A DNA stretch of 64,000 nt from Comamonadaceae bacterium (GTDB taxonomy: Bacteria > Pseudomonadota > Gammaproteobacteria > Burkholderiales > Burkholderiaceae_C), in NCBI GenBank assembly GCA_027486755.1, contig JAIXOM010000022.1, forward strand, positions 1-64,000, given 5' to 3'. This document shows, piece by piece, positions 18,313 to 26,668 of the stretch. The notes beneath the pieces were generated by a model. The model searched no databases, was not told where the DNA came from, and saw only the letters and a program-made list of their open reading frames with translations. Position numbers and translations under genes: made by a program. Within the stretch, counting starts at the first letter, position 1. Each line of letters opens with the position of its first letter.

Positions 18313-19179
18313 ATGCTCTGGATCGATACCCATTGCCACCTCGACGCGCCCGAATTCGGATCAGACCAGGTCGCGGTGCGCCGCCGCGCGCAGGAATGCG
18401 GCGTGCATCATTGCCTGATCCCCGCGGTAAGCCCGGCTAATTTTTCTGCCGTTCGGCAACTGGCGCACCGTTTCGGTGACAGCTACGCCCTGGGGATACA
18501 TCCGCTGTTTGTCGCCGATGTGACCGATCGGCATCTGGCCGAGCTCGATGCGAGCCTGGGCGCGCAGCGCGATGACCCGCACCTTGTCGGGCTGGGCGAG
18601 ATTGGCCTGGATTTTTTCGTGCCGGCCCTGTGTAGCCCGGCCATGCGCAGCCATCAGGAGCACATCTACCGCGAGCAACTCCTGCTGGCGCTTCGGCACG
18701 AGCTGCCGGTCATCCTGCATGTGCGGCGATCGGCCGACCGCCTCCTGAAATATCTGCGGGAACTGGCCCCGGCCGCCGGCTGGCGCGGCATTGCTCATGC
18801 CTTCAACGGCAGCGAGCAGCAGGCCCGCGCCTTTTTGGAACTCGGTTTTAAGCTCGGTTTCGGCGGCGCGCTGACTTTCCCCGCTGCCCGACAGCTGCAG
18901 CATTTGGCCACCACCTTGCCGCTGCAGGCGCTGGTGCTTGAAACCGACGCGCCTGACATCCCGCCGCAATGGTTGTATCGCACCGCGTCCGAGCGCGCGT
19001 CCGGCCTGCCTCAGGGTCGCAATGAGCCCGCCGAGCTGCCGCGCATTGGCCAGCAACTGGCCCAGCTTCGGGGCCTGCCCGTGCAAGCTCTGGCTGCGCA
19101 GCTGCAGCGCAATGCCTTGGCTGCTTTGCCCCGGTTGGCCGCTTTGCTCGCGGCCAGGCCCGCTACGACGACGTCTTGA
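18313..19179 (+). CDS. TatD-family hydrolase (metal-dependent DNase)
   Basis: 288 aa TIM-barrel metallohydrolase. The HxH motif is IDTHCHLDAP at residues 4-13. Further ligands lie in GLGEIGLDFF (Glu), ILHVRRSADRL (His), IAHAFNGS (His) and ETDAPDIPP (Asp). The start is the ATG giving MLWIDTHCHL, the usual TatD N-terminus; the open frame upstream has no homology. TatD proteins are 3'-5' exonucleases in DNA repair or fragmentation. The spermidine-synthase-like gene follows with overlap or near overlap. Confidence 0.9.
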   Translation: MLWIDTHCHLDAPEFGSDQVAVRRRAQECGVHHCLIPAVSPANFSAVRQLAHRFGDSYALGIHPLFVADVTDRHLAELDASLGAQRDDPHLVGLGEIGLDFFVPALCSPAMRSHQEHIYREQLLLALRHELPVILHVRRSADRLLKYLRELAPAAGWRGIAHAFNGSEQQARAFLELGFKLGFGGALTFPAARQLQHLATTLPLQALVLETDAPDIPPQWLYRTASERASGLPQGRNEPAELPRIGQQLAQLRGLPVQALAAQLQRNALAALPRLAALLAARPATTTS

Positions 19180-19193
19180 GAGCTTTTCACCCA

Positions 19194-19955
19194 ATGCCCA
19201 GCCCCTTGCCCGCCACACTGCCCGAAGTCAGCTTTTCCGAGGACCAGGAGGTGCGTCATTTGCACCTGGGCACGCCCTGGATCCAGGGCTCGATGCGCCG
19301 CGATGCGCCCTTCGATATTGAGCTGGAGTACGTGCAGCGCATGATGGCCTGGCTGCTGTTTGTGCCGGCCGAGGCTGTGCCCGATCGGCACGCCATGCAG
19401 CTGGGTCTGGGCGCTGGTGCGCTGACCAAGTTCTGCTACAAAAAGCTGCACATGCGCAGCACCGCCATCGAGCTCAATGAGCAGGTGGTGCTGGCTTGCC
19501 GCCAGTGGTTCAGGCTGCCGGCGCCCAGCCCGCGTCTGCGCATCGTTGTGGCCGACGCCGGGCAGGAAATAGCCGGGCCCCAATATGCCGGCACGGTCGA
19601 CGCCCTGCAGGTCGATCTTTACGACGAAGAGGCCGCCGCCCCGGTGCTCGACAGCCCGAATTTTTATGCCGACTGCCGCCGGCTGCTCACCGAGGACGGG
19701 GTGATGAGCGTCAACCTGTTTGGACGGCATGCCAGCTTCGAGCAATCAGTGGCCAAGATGGCAGTGGCCTTTGGCGAGTCGGCCTTGTGGGTTTTTCGAC
19801 CGACCCGCGAGGGCAACACCGTGGTGCTGGCCTTGCGTCGGCCTCAGGCCCTGGAACGCCCGCTTCTGGTGCGGCGCGCCAGGCATATTGAGTCGCAGTG
19901 GGGATTGCCGGCGCTCAAGTGGCTGAAAACCCTGCAGCCCTGGACCGGCGCGTGA
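19194..19955 (+). CDS. Spermidine-synthase-like methyltransferase-fold protein
   Basis: 253 aa with a Rossmann SAM-binding fold: nucleotide motif MQLGLGAGALTKFCYKKL (about residue 68), acidic end of strand 2 in TAIELNEQVVLACRQWF, and VDALQVDLYDEEA in the position of the spermidine-synthase D-x-D region. It lacks the full polyamine-binding set, so it is better called SpeE-like than SpeE. The ATG at 19194 is chosen; a TTG at 19176 overlapping the tatD stop as TTGA is an alternative that would couple translation. Confidence 0.75.
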   Translation: MPSPLPATLPEVSFSEDQEVRHLHLGTPWIQGSMRRDAPFDIELEYVQRMMAWLLFVPAEAVPDRHAMQLGLGAGALTKFCYKKLHMRSTAIELNEQVVLACRQWFRLPAPSPRLRIVVADAGQEIAGPQYAGTVDALQVDLYDEEAAAPVLDSPNFYADCRRLLTEDGVMSVNLFGRHASFEQSVAKMAVAFGESALWVFRPTREGNTVVLALRRPQALERPLLVRRARHIESQWGLPALKWLKTLQPWTGA

Positions 19956-19989
19956 GATGCTGCGGGTTTTTCCCAGCGATCTCTAGGTG

Positions 19990-20014
19990 TAAGCCACATG
20001 CCAGTATTGGCTTA
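19990..20014. promoter_or_regulatory. Inverted repeat upstream of tctB (candidate operator)
   Basis: TAAGCCA, an 11-base spacer, then TGGCTTA lies 47 bases before the tctB start in the only spacer ahead of the tct operon. Perfect 7-base arms fit a dimeric regulator site; no regulator gene is adjacent. Confidence 0.45.
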
Positions 20015-20061
20015 AATCCATGCACAATCAGCCAGTTCTGAACTTCAGAGGAGTTGGTTTC

Positions 20062-20550
20062 GTGAATATCAAAAGTCAAAAGGACTTTGTGTCCGGGGTG
20101 ATGTTCATGGTGGTTGGGGCTGCGTTTGCCTGGGGTGCCACCAAGTACAGTATTGGGACAGGTGCGCGCATGGGGCCGGGCTACTTCCCGCTCATGCTCG
20201 GTGTAATGTTGACGATCCTCGGCGCGATAGTCACCTTCAACGGCTTGGCCATCGAGCGTGTCGGCGGCGACAAAATCGGCAAATGGGCCTTCAAGCCGCT
20301 GTGCTTCATCATTGGCGCCAATGTGATCTTCGGCGTTTGCCTCGGCGGTCTGCCCTCGATCGGGCTCAAGTCCTTGGGCTTGATCGTCGGTATTTACGCG
20401 GTGACTTTTGTGGCCAGCATGGCCGAGGCGGGCTGGAAGGTCAAGAACACCTTCATTCTGGCGACGGTCCTGTCGGTCATCAGTTACTTGGCTTTCATCA
20501 AACTGCTCAAGCTGCAGTTCCCGGTCTGGCCGGTTTTTCTCACCGCCTGA
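20062..20550 (+). CDS. tctB: Tripartite tricarboxylate transporter, small membrane subunit TctB
   Basis: 162 aa with four hydrophobic segments (VSGVMFMVVGAAFAWGATKY, MGPGYFPLMLGVMLTILGAIV and two more), the DUF1468/TctB pattern including GPGYFP. The start is GTG, preceded by GAGGAG at good spacing; an ATG 42 bases upstream lacks a ribosome site and family similarity. TctB pairs with TctA, encoded 23 bases downstream, in a secondary transporter for carboxylates delivered by a periplasmic receptor. Confidence 0.88.
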   Translation: MNIKSQKDFVSGVMFMVVGAAFAWGATKYSIGTGARMGPGYFPLMLGVMLTILGAIVTFNGLAIERVGGDKIGKWAFKPLCFIIGANVIFGVCLGGLPSIGLKSLGLIVGIYAVTFVASMAEAGWKVKNTFILATVLSVISYLAFIKLLKLQFPVWPVFLTA

Positions 20551-20573
20551 ACGGCTAGCAAGGAATCAAGACC

Positions 20574-22085
20574 ATGGATCTCATTTCCAATTTGTCGCTG
20601 GGTTTTGGCGTGGCTTTCACGCCCATGAACATGCTTTATGCCTTGATAGGCTGCGTGTTGGGTACGCTCATCGGGGTGCTGCCTGGCATCGGCCCGGTAG
20701 CCACCATTGCCATGCTTTTGCCGGCCACCTATGCACTGCCACCGGTGTCGGCCCTGATCATGCTGGCTGGTATTTATTACGGCGCCCAGTATGGCGGCTC
20801 GACCACCGCCATTTTGGTTAACCTGCCGGGCGAATCGTCCTCGGTGGTGACCTGTATCGACGGCTACCAGATGGCGCGCAAGGGCAGAGCCGGCCCGGCT
20901 CTGGCATCAGCCGGTCTGGGCTCCTTCTTTGCCGGCTCGGTGGGCACGCTGATTCTGGCGGCTTTTGCCCCGCCCCTGACCGAATTGGCCTTCAAGTTCG
21001 GCCCGGCCGAGTATTTCGCACTGATGGTGCTGGGCCTGATCGGCGCGGTGGTGCTGGCTTCAGGCTCGCTGATCAAAGCCGTGGCCATGATCATTCTCGG
21101 CCTCTTGCTCGGATTGATCGGCACAGACGTCAATTCTGGCGTGGCCCGCTACTCTTTTAGTGTGCCCGAATTGACCGACGGCATCGGCTTTGTGGTGTTG
21201 GCCATGGGCATCTTCGGCTACGGTGAAATCATCAGCAACCTGGCGCAGCCTGAGCATGAGCGTGAGGTCTTCACCGCTAGGGTCACCGGTCTGATGCCCA
21301 CGGCTGAGGACCTCAAGCGCATGGCACCGGCGGTGCTGCGTGGTACGTCCCTGGGCTCCATCCTCGGTATCCTGCCTGGCGGTGGGGCGCTGCTGGCGGC
21401 GTTTGCGGCCTACGCCATTGAGAAGAAGCTGGGCACCAGGCCGGGCGAGGTTCCCTTCGGGCAGGGCAATATCCGCGGTGTGGCGGCTCCCGAGTCGGCC
21501 AACAACGCGGGCGCCCAGACCTCCTTCATTCCGCTGCTGACCCTGGGCATTCCGCCCAATGCAGTGATGGCCTTGATGGTCGGCGCCATGACCATCCACA
21601 ACATCCAGCCCGGACCGCAGGTGATGACCAGCAACCCGGAATTGTTCTGGGGCCTGATCGCCTCGATGTGGATTGGCAACGCGATGCTGGTGATCTTGAA
21701 TCTGCCGCTGATTGGCATGTGGATCAAATTGCTGACCGTGCCCTACCGCTATTTGTTCCCGGCCATCGTCTTGTTTTGTGCGATCGGTGTGTACTCCACC
21801 AACAACAACACCTTCGACGTCTGGATGGTCGCCGCTTTCGGTGTGATCGGTTATGCCTTCATCAAACTCGGCTGCGAGCCCGCCCCCTTGCTCCTGGGCT
21901 TCATCCTGGGGCCGATGATGGAAGAAAACCTGCGCCGCGCCCTGCTGCTCTCGCGCGGCGACTGGTCGGTGTTCGTGACCCGGCCTCTGTCGGGCACTCT
22001 TTTGGCGGTGGCCGTGTTGATGCTGGTCATCGTGCTGCTGCCCTCGGTCAAGAGCAAGCGGAAAGAAGCCTTCGTCGAAGAATGA
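20574..22085 (+). CDS. tctA: Tripartite tricarboxylate transporter, large permease TctA
   Basis: 503 aa, the usual TctA length, with about 12 TMs. Family signatures: LIGVLPGIGPVATIAMLLP, YYGAQYGGSTTAILVNLPGE, the internal second repeat ILGILPGGGALLAAFAAYA, and VAAPESANNAGAQTSFIPLLTLGIPPN. An AAGGAA ribosome site precedes the ATG. It forms the permease with TctB. The substrate is not predictable from sequence. Confidence 0.95.
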   Translation: MDLISNLSLGFGVAFTPMNMLYALIGCVLGTLIGVLPGIGPVATIAMLLPATYALPPVSALIMLAGIYYGAQYGGSTTAILVNLPGESSSVVTCIDGYQMARKGRAGPALASAGLGSFFAGSVGTLILAAFAPPLTELAFKFGPAEYFALMVLGLIGAVVLASGSLIKAVAMIILGLLLGLIGTDVNSGVARYSFSVPELTDGIGFVVLAMGIFGYGEIISNLAQPEHEREVFTARVTGLMPTAEDLKRMAPAVLRGTSLGSILGILPGGGALLAAFAAYAIEKKLGTRPGEVPFGQGNIRGVAAPESANNAGAQTSFIPLLTLGIPPNAVMALMVGAMTIHNIQPGPQVMTSNPELFWGLIASMWIGNAMLVILNLPLIGMWIKLLTVPYRYLFPAIVLFCAIGVYSTNNNTFDVWMVAAFGVIGYAFIKLGCEPAPLLLGFILGPMMEENLRRALLLSRGDWSVFVTRPLSGTLLAVAVLMLVIVLLPSVKSKRKEAFVEE

Positions 22086-22104
22086 TCGGGCTTGTCTGAA
22101 TCAG

Positions 22105-22136
22105 CAACGGCTCCTGCGGGGGCCGTTGTTGTTTGT
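22105..22136 (+). terminator. Putative rho-independent terminator after tctA
   Basis: CAACGGC, a nine-to-ten-base loop, then GCCGTTG followed by TTGTTTGT lies 19 bases after the tctA stop. The stem is moderate and the U-run interrupted, so it may only attenuate transcription into the receptor gene. Confidence 0.6.
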
Positions 22137-22203
22137 GGCTTGAGCCCGGCAGCCCAGCCCTGGACCTTCAGCTCAAAACCTGTGGCTCTGACACAATCGA
22201 CTA

Positions 22204-23181
22204 ATGATCAAGCGTTTCTTTCTGGCCCTGCTTGTTGCCGCAGGCCCCGGCAGTTTCTGGCTGGCTCCTGTGGCCCAGGCACAGCCTTATCCCACAAAAT
22301 CCATACGCCTGATCGTGCCCTTTCCGGCCGGCGGCGCCACCGACCTGTTTGCCCGCACGGTTTCGCAAAAGCTCGGTGAGCGCCTGGGTCAGAGCGTGGT
22401 GGTGGACAACAAGCCTGGTGCCGGCGGAACATTGGGCGCTGACCTGGCCGCCAAAGCGCCGGCCGATGGCTATACCTTGCTGCTGAGCACCACCAGCACC
22501 CATTCCATCGGACCCAACCTCAACCCCAAAATTCCCTACGACGCGGTGCGCGACTTCACGCCGATCTCGCACTTGGGCAATGCGCCCAGCATCATGCTGG
22601 TGCCCAACAATTCGCCAGCCAGGACGGTCAAGGAATGGATAGACCATGCCCGCAAGAACCCCGGGCGCTTGAACTACGCCTCCAGCGGCAATGGCACCAT
22701 CGTGCAGCTCACAGCCGAGCTGTTCAAGTCGCAGGCCAATGTGTTCGTGGTGCACATACCCTACAAGGGCACGGCGCTGGCCATTCCTGACCTGGTCAGC
22801 GGCAAGCTCGATGTGCTGTTTGATTCACTGCCCACCGGCCTGCCGCACGTCAAGGACGGACGCCTGCGCGCTCTGGGCGTGACATCGGCTCAGCGCACGC
22901 CGCTGGCGCCGGATCTTGCGCCCATCTCCGACGTGCTGCCGGGCTACGAATCGAACACCTGGTTTGGCTTGTTCGGCCCGCGTGGTTTGCCAGCGGACGT
23001 GGTGGCGCGCCTGAACGCTGCAGCCAGTCAAGTGCTCAAGGACCCCGATGCCATAGACAGGCTCACCCGCTTGGGCATAGAGCCTGTGGGCGGCACGCCG
23101 GTGCAGTTCACCGCCATGTTGGCCGCTGAGTCGACCAAGTGGAAGAAGATCATTCAGGAACGCAAGATCACGCTGGAGTGA
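22204..23181 (+). CDS. Bug-type tricarboxylate receptor (TctC family) with Sec signal
   Basis: 325 aa periplasmic solute-binding protein. A Sec signal peptide (MIKRFFLALLVAAGPGSFWL...VAQAQ) is followed by the family start YPTKSIRLIVPFPAGGATDLFAR and the pocket region NKPGAGGTLGADLAAK. It lies downstream of tctBA and probably delivers substrate to that permease, although Bug receptors also act alone. It ends 5 bases before the gamma-glutamyltransferase gene. Confidence 0.92.
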   Translation: MIKRFFLALLVAAGPGSFWLAPVAQAQPYPTKSIRLIVPFPAGGATDLFARTVSQKLGERLGQSVVVDNKPGAGGTLGADLAAKAPADGYTLLLSTTSTHSIGPNLNPKIPYDAVRDFTPISHLGNAPSIMLVPNNSPARTVKEWIDHARKNPGRLNYASSGNGTIVQLTAELFKSQANVFVVHIPYKGTALAIPDLVSGKLDVLFDSLPTGLPHVKDGRLRALGVTSAQRTPLAPDLAPISDVLPGYESNTWFGLFGPRGLPADVVARLNAAASQVLKDPDAIDRLTRLGIEPVGGTPVQFTAMLAAESTKWKKIIQERKITLE

Positions 23182-23186
23182 AGGCC

Positions 23187-24809
23187 ATGAACTTCGATTA
23201 CGGCCTGGGCTACCCCAGCACGCGCCTGCCGCTGTTCGCGCGCAACATTGTCTCTACCTCGCATCCCTTGGCCGCACAGGCCGGCCTGCACATCATGCGG
23301 CAGGGCGGTAACGCGGTCGATGCGGCGATCGCAGCCGCTGCGGCCATGACCATCGTCGAGCCGGTGAGCAATGGACTGGGCTCGGACGCGTTTTGCATCC
23401 TCTGGGACGGCCAGCGCCTGCACGGGCTCAACGCTTCGGGCCCAGCGCCCGCGGCCTGGTCGCCGCAGTATTTCCATCGCAAGTATGGCCTGGCCGCCAA
23501 GACCCCGCCCAAGCGCGGCTTCGATTCGGTCACCGTGCCCGGCGCAGTGGCCTCCTGGGTGGCACTGTCCGAGCGTTTTGGCAAGCTGCCTTTTGCCGAC
23601 CTGCTCGAACCTGCTATCGACATTGCCGAGCGCGGCTACCTGGTGCCGGTGGTGGTGCAGCAGAAATGGCTGGCGGCCACCGCCGAGCTGCAGTCGCAGC
23701 CCGGTTTTGCACAGAGCTTTTTGCCCTGGGGTCGGGCGCCGCAGGTGGGCGAGCTGTTTCGCTTTGCGGCCGCAGCGCGCGGCCTCAAAGCCATTGCTCG
23801 GACCAAAGGGCAGGCACTTTATGGTGGCGAGATCGCGCAGGCGCTGGAAAAGTTCTCGGCCCAAAACGGCGGCAGCCTCACGGCCCGCGACCTGGCTGAT
23901 TACCGCCCCGAGTGGGTCGAACCGATCGCCAAGAGCTACCGGGGCCATACCCTGCACGAGATCCCGCCCAACGGGCAAGGCATCGCGGCCTTGATCGCGC
24001 TGGGTATCGTCTCGCACTTCGACCTGGCCGGCCTGCCGGTCGACGGCGTGGCCGCACAGCATTTGCAGATCGAGGCCATGAAGCTGGCCTTTGCCGATGT
24101 CTATCGTTATGTGGCTGATCCGCGCAGCATGGACATCACGCCCTCTCAGATGCTCGACGATGCCTACCTGGCCAGCCGGGCGAAGTTGATCGATCCAAAA
24201 CGCGCCCAGGACTTCCAGGCCGGCAACCCGGTCAAGGGCGGCACCATTTATCTGACCGCGGCCGATGAAAGCGGCATGATGGTCAGCTTCATTCAGAGCA
24301 ACTTTATGGGCTTCGGCTCGGGCGTGGTCGAGCCTGAATTTGGCATCAGCCTGCAAAACCGCGGCCATGGCTTTTCCACCGATCTGGCCGGTACCAACCG
24401 TGCCAATCTGGTGGCGCCGGGCCAGCGACCTTTTCACACCATCATTCCCGCCTTCCTCACCAAGGATGGTCAGCCGGTCATGAGTTACGGGGTGATGGGC
24501 GGCAACATGCAACCCCAAGGTCATATGCAGACTCTTGTGCGCATGCTCGACCACGGGCAGAACCCGCAGGCTGCCTGCGACGCGCCGCGCTGGCGCTTCA
24601 ACGCCGGCCTGAGCATCAATGCAGAGGCCAGCATGGCCAGCGATACCGTGCAGGGCCTGCAGGGCCTGGGCCATCAGCTTGAGGTGATCAAGGACTCCTA
24701 CCAGGATTTCGGCGCTGGCCAGTTCATCTGGCGCATGGGCGATCCGGCGGTGGAGGGCTACCTGGCCGCCAGCGACCCGCGCCGCGACGGGCAGGCGGTG
24801 GGCTTTTGA
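23187..24809 (+). CDS. Gamma-glutamyltransferase family protein
   Basis: 540 aa Ntn-hydrolase. The large-subunit start is recognisable in NIVSTSHPLAAQAGLHIMRQGGNAVDAAIAAA. The autoprocessing Thr is probably Thr353 in VKGGTIYLTAADESG, which occupies the TTHFSVVD position; the second Thr is replaced by Ile. Other GGT features are QSNFMGFGSGVV and the C-terminal MGGNMQPQGH. No signal peptide is seen, so it may be cytoplasmic like YwrD-type proteins rather than periplasmic GGT. Its substrate may be a gamma-glutamyl compound or an imported amide. It is tightly linked to the upstream Bug gene and overlaps or abuts the next EamA gene. Confidence 0.88.
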   Translation: MNFDYGLGYPSTRLPLFARNIVSTSHPLAAQAGLHIMRQGGNAVDAAIAAAAAMTIVEPVSNGLGSDAFCILWDGQRLHGLNASGPAPAAWSPQYFHRKYGLAAKTPPKRGFDSVTVPGAVASWVALSERFGKLPFADLLEPAIDIAERGYLVPVVVQQKWLAATAELQSQPGFAQSFLPWGRAPQVGELFRFAAAARGLKAIARTKGQALYGGEIAQALEKFSAQNGGSLTARDLADYRPEWVEPIAKSYRGHTLHEIPPNGQGIAALIALGIVSHFDLAGLPVDGVAAQHLQIEAMKLAFADVYRYVADPRSMDITPSQMLDDAYLASRAKLIDPKRAQDFQAGNPVKGGTIYLTAADESGMMVSFIQSNFMGFGSGVVEPEFGISLQNRGHGFSTDLAGTNRANLVAPGQRPFHTIIPAFLTKDGQPVMSYGVMGGNMQPQGHMQTLVRMLDHGQNPQAACDAPRWRFNAGLSINAEASMASDTVQGLQGLGHQLEVIKDSYQDFGAGQFIWRMGDPAVEGYLAASDPRRDGQAVGF

Positions 24810-24811
24810 GC

Positions 24812-25735
24812 ATGGCGCAGGTGCCGGCAGGCGCTGCGCGGACGCAATTGGCCCACCCGCGCCGGGCTACTGGCTTGAGCTTGGCCATTGTGGGAGCGAT
24901 TGCCTTTAGTGGCAAAGCCATCATCATCAAGCTGGCCTACCGCTACGGCGTGGACTCGGTCACCCTGATCATGTACCGGATGTTGTTCGCCCTGCCGTTT
25001 TTCCTGGCCATGGCGTGGTGGTCGGGGCGCGGCAAGCCAGCACTGCAAGCACGCGACCTGCTTGCCGTGACGCTGTTGGGCATCAGCGGCTATTACCTGT
25101 CGAGCTTTCTGGATTTTCTGGGTCTGCTCTACATTTCCGCCTCGCTGGAGAGGCTGATTCTCTACCTGAGCCCTACCATGGTGATGCTGCTCGGGCTGGC
25201 GCTGTACAAGCGCTCGATTTCGCGTGCGCAGGCGCTGGGCATGGCCGTGAGCTACAGCGGTATCGTGCTGGTCTTCGTGCATGAGATTGCCTTGCAAGGC
25301 AGCGATGCGGTGCTGGGCGCGGCGCTGGTGTTTGCCAGTGCCTTGCTCTATGCGATTTACCTGGTCTACAGCGGCGAACTGGTTCAGCGCCTGGGCTCTT
25401 TGCGCCTGGTCGGCTGGGCCACGAGCGTGGCCTGCTTTTGCTGCATTGCGCAGTTCGCATTGCTGCGGCCTCTGGCGGCCGCTCAGGTGGCGCCCGAGGT
25501 GCTGGGCCTGTCGCTGATCAACTCGCTGGTGTGCACGGTGGCGCCCGTGCTCATGATCATGATGGCCGTCGAGCGCATAGGCCCTGGCGCCACCTCGCAG
25601 GCCGGGATGATCGGGCCCATCGCTACCTTGCTCATGGGCGTGCTTATTCTGGATGAGCCCTTTACCATCTGGGTGCTGGCTGGCGCGTCGCTGGTGATCG
25701 CGGGCATTTATATCTTTTCGCGCAGCAAGGCCTGA
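24812..25735 (+). CDS. EamA/DMT-family transporter
   Basis: 307 aa with about ten TMs in two EamA repeats (GLSLAIVGAIAFSGKAIIIKLAY, then VLGAALVFASALLYAIYLVY). The ATG at 24812 is chosen; a TTG at 24806 overlaps the GGT stop as TTGA. The gene sits in the tct-ggt-SDR-Bug run, so it may export a product of that pathway; this is inferred from position only. Confidence 0.85.
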   Translation: MAQVPAGAARTQLAHPRRATGLSLAIVGAIAFSGKAIIIKLAYRYGVDSVTLIMYRMLFALPFFLAMAWWSGRGKPALQARDLLAVTLLGISGYYLSSFLDFLGLLYISASLERLILYLSPTMVMLLGLALYKRSISRAQALGMAVSYSGIVLVFVHEIALQGSDAVLGAALVFASALLYAIYLVYSGELVQRLGSLRLVGWATSVACFCCIAQFALLRPLAAAQVAPEVLGLSLINSLVCTVAPVLMIMMAVERIGPGATSQAGMIGPIATLLMGVLILDEPFTIWVLAGASLVIAGIYIFSRSKA

Positions 25736-25773
25736 GCCGGCGCGCTTTCAGACACGTACAAAGGAGAACTCTC

Positions 25774-26562
25774 ATGGATCTTGGTATTGCAGGCAAGTGG
25801 GCGCTGGTCGGCGGCGCCAGCAAAGGGCTGGGCCTGGGCTGCGCGCAGGCGCTGGCGCGAGAAGGCGTCCATGTGCTGATGGTCGCTCGCGGCGCTCCTG
25901 CCCTGGAAGCGGCAGCGGCCGAGCTGCGCAGCCAGGTGCCGGCCGGCACGCAGGTGCAGGCCCTGGCTTGCGACATCACCACGGCTGCGGGGCGTGAGGC
26001 GATATTCGCGCAGCACCGGGATTTCGACATCATCGTCACCAACGCGGGTGGTCCGCCACCGGGCGACTTTCGAAGCTGGGACCGTGATGCCTGGATTGCT
26101 GCGGTCGACGCCAATATGCTCACGCCCATCGAGCTGATCAAGGCCAGCATCGACGGCATGGCCGCCCGCGGCTTTGGCCGCATCATCAACATCACCTCGA
26201 GCTCGGTCAAGGCGCCGATTGATATCCTGGGCTTGTCCAATGGCGCGCGCAGCGGCCTGACAGGTTTTGTGGCTGGGCTGGCGCGCAGCAAGATCGCGGC
26301 CCAGGGGGTGACCCTGAACAACTTGCTGCCCGGTGCTTTCGATACCGACCGACTGCGTGCCACCCAGGCCGCCTCGGCCGTCAAGATGGGCAAGAGCGTC
26401 GATGAGGTGGCCAACAGTCGGCGCCTGGCCATTCCCGCGCAGCGCTTTGGCACCGCCGAGGAATTCGGCCAGATCTGCGCCTTTTTGTGCAGCATGCAGG
26501 CCGGCTACCTGACGGGCCAGAATATTTTGCTCGACGGCGGTGCCTATCCCGGCACCTTCTGA
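25774..26562 (+). CDS. Atypical short-chain dehydrogenase/reductase
   Basis: 262 aa Rossmann enzyme. The cofactor loop is WALVGGASKGLGLGCAQAL (G-x-x-x-G-x-G), then VTNAGGPPPGDF and INITSSSVKAP (active-site Ser). The usual Y-x-x-x-K is replaced by S155-N-G-A-R159 in GLSNGARSGLTGFVAG. The C-terminal cofactor-binding NNLLPGAFDT and ILLDGGAYPGTF are normal. Some bacterial SDRs share the SNGAR version, so this looks like a conserved subfamily rather than a pseudogene. Strong ribosome site AAAGGAG. The reaction is unknown. Confidence 0.85.
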   Translation: MDLGIAGKWALVGGASKGLGLGCAQALAREGVHVLMVARGAPALEAAAAELRSQVPAGTQVQALACDITTAAGREAIFAQHRDFDIIVTNAGGPPPGDFRSWDRDAWIAAVDANMLTPIELIKASIDGMAARGFGRIINITSSSVKAPIDILGLSNGARSGLTGFVAGLARSKIAAQGVTLNNLLPGAFDTDRLRATQAASAVKMGKSVDEVANSRRLAIPAQRFGTAEEFGQICAFLCSMQAGYLTGQNILLDGGAYPGTF

Positions 26563-26668
26563 ACGCGCTAGCTTTTAAATCGTGGAAATCCCTGTAGGCC
26601 GAACAGGCCTGCGGCTTGTACAAATACGCCACAGTCCATTGTTGTTTGATTCACAGGAGATAAAAAAC

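Noticed and set aside
23154..24674. Leftward 506-codon open frame inside the GGT gene
   Set aside because: No domain similarity; the GGT frame carries all family motifs.
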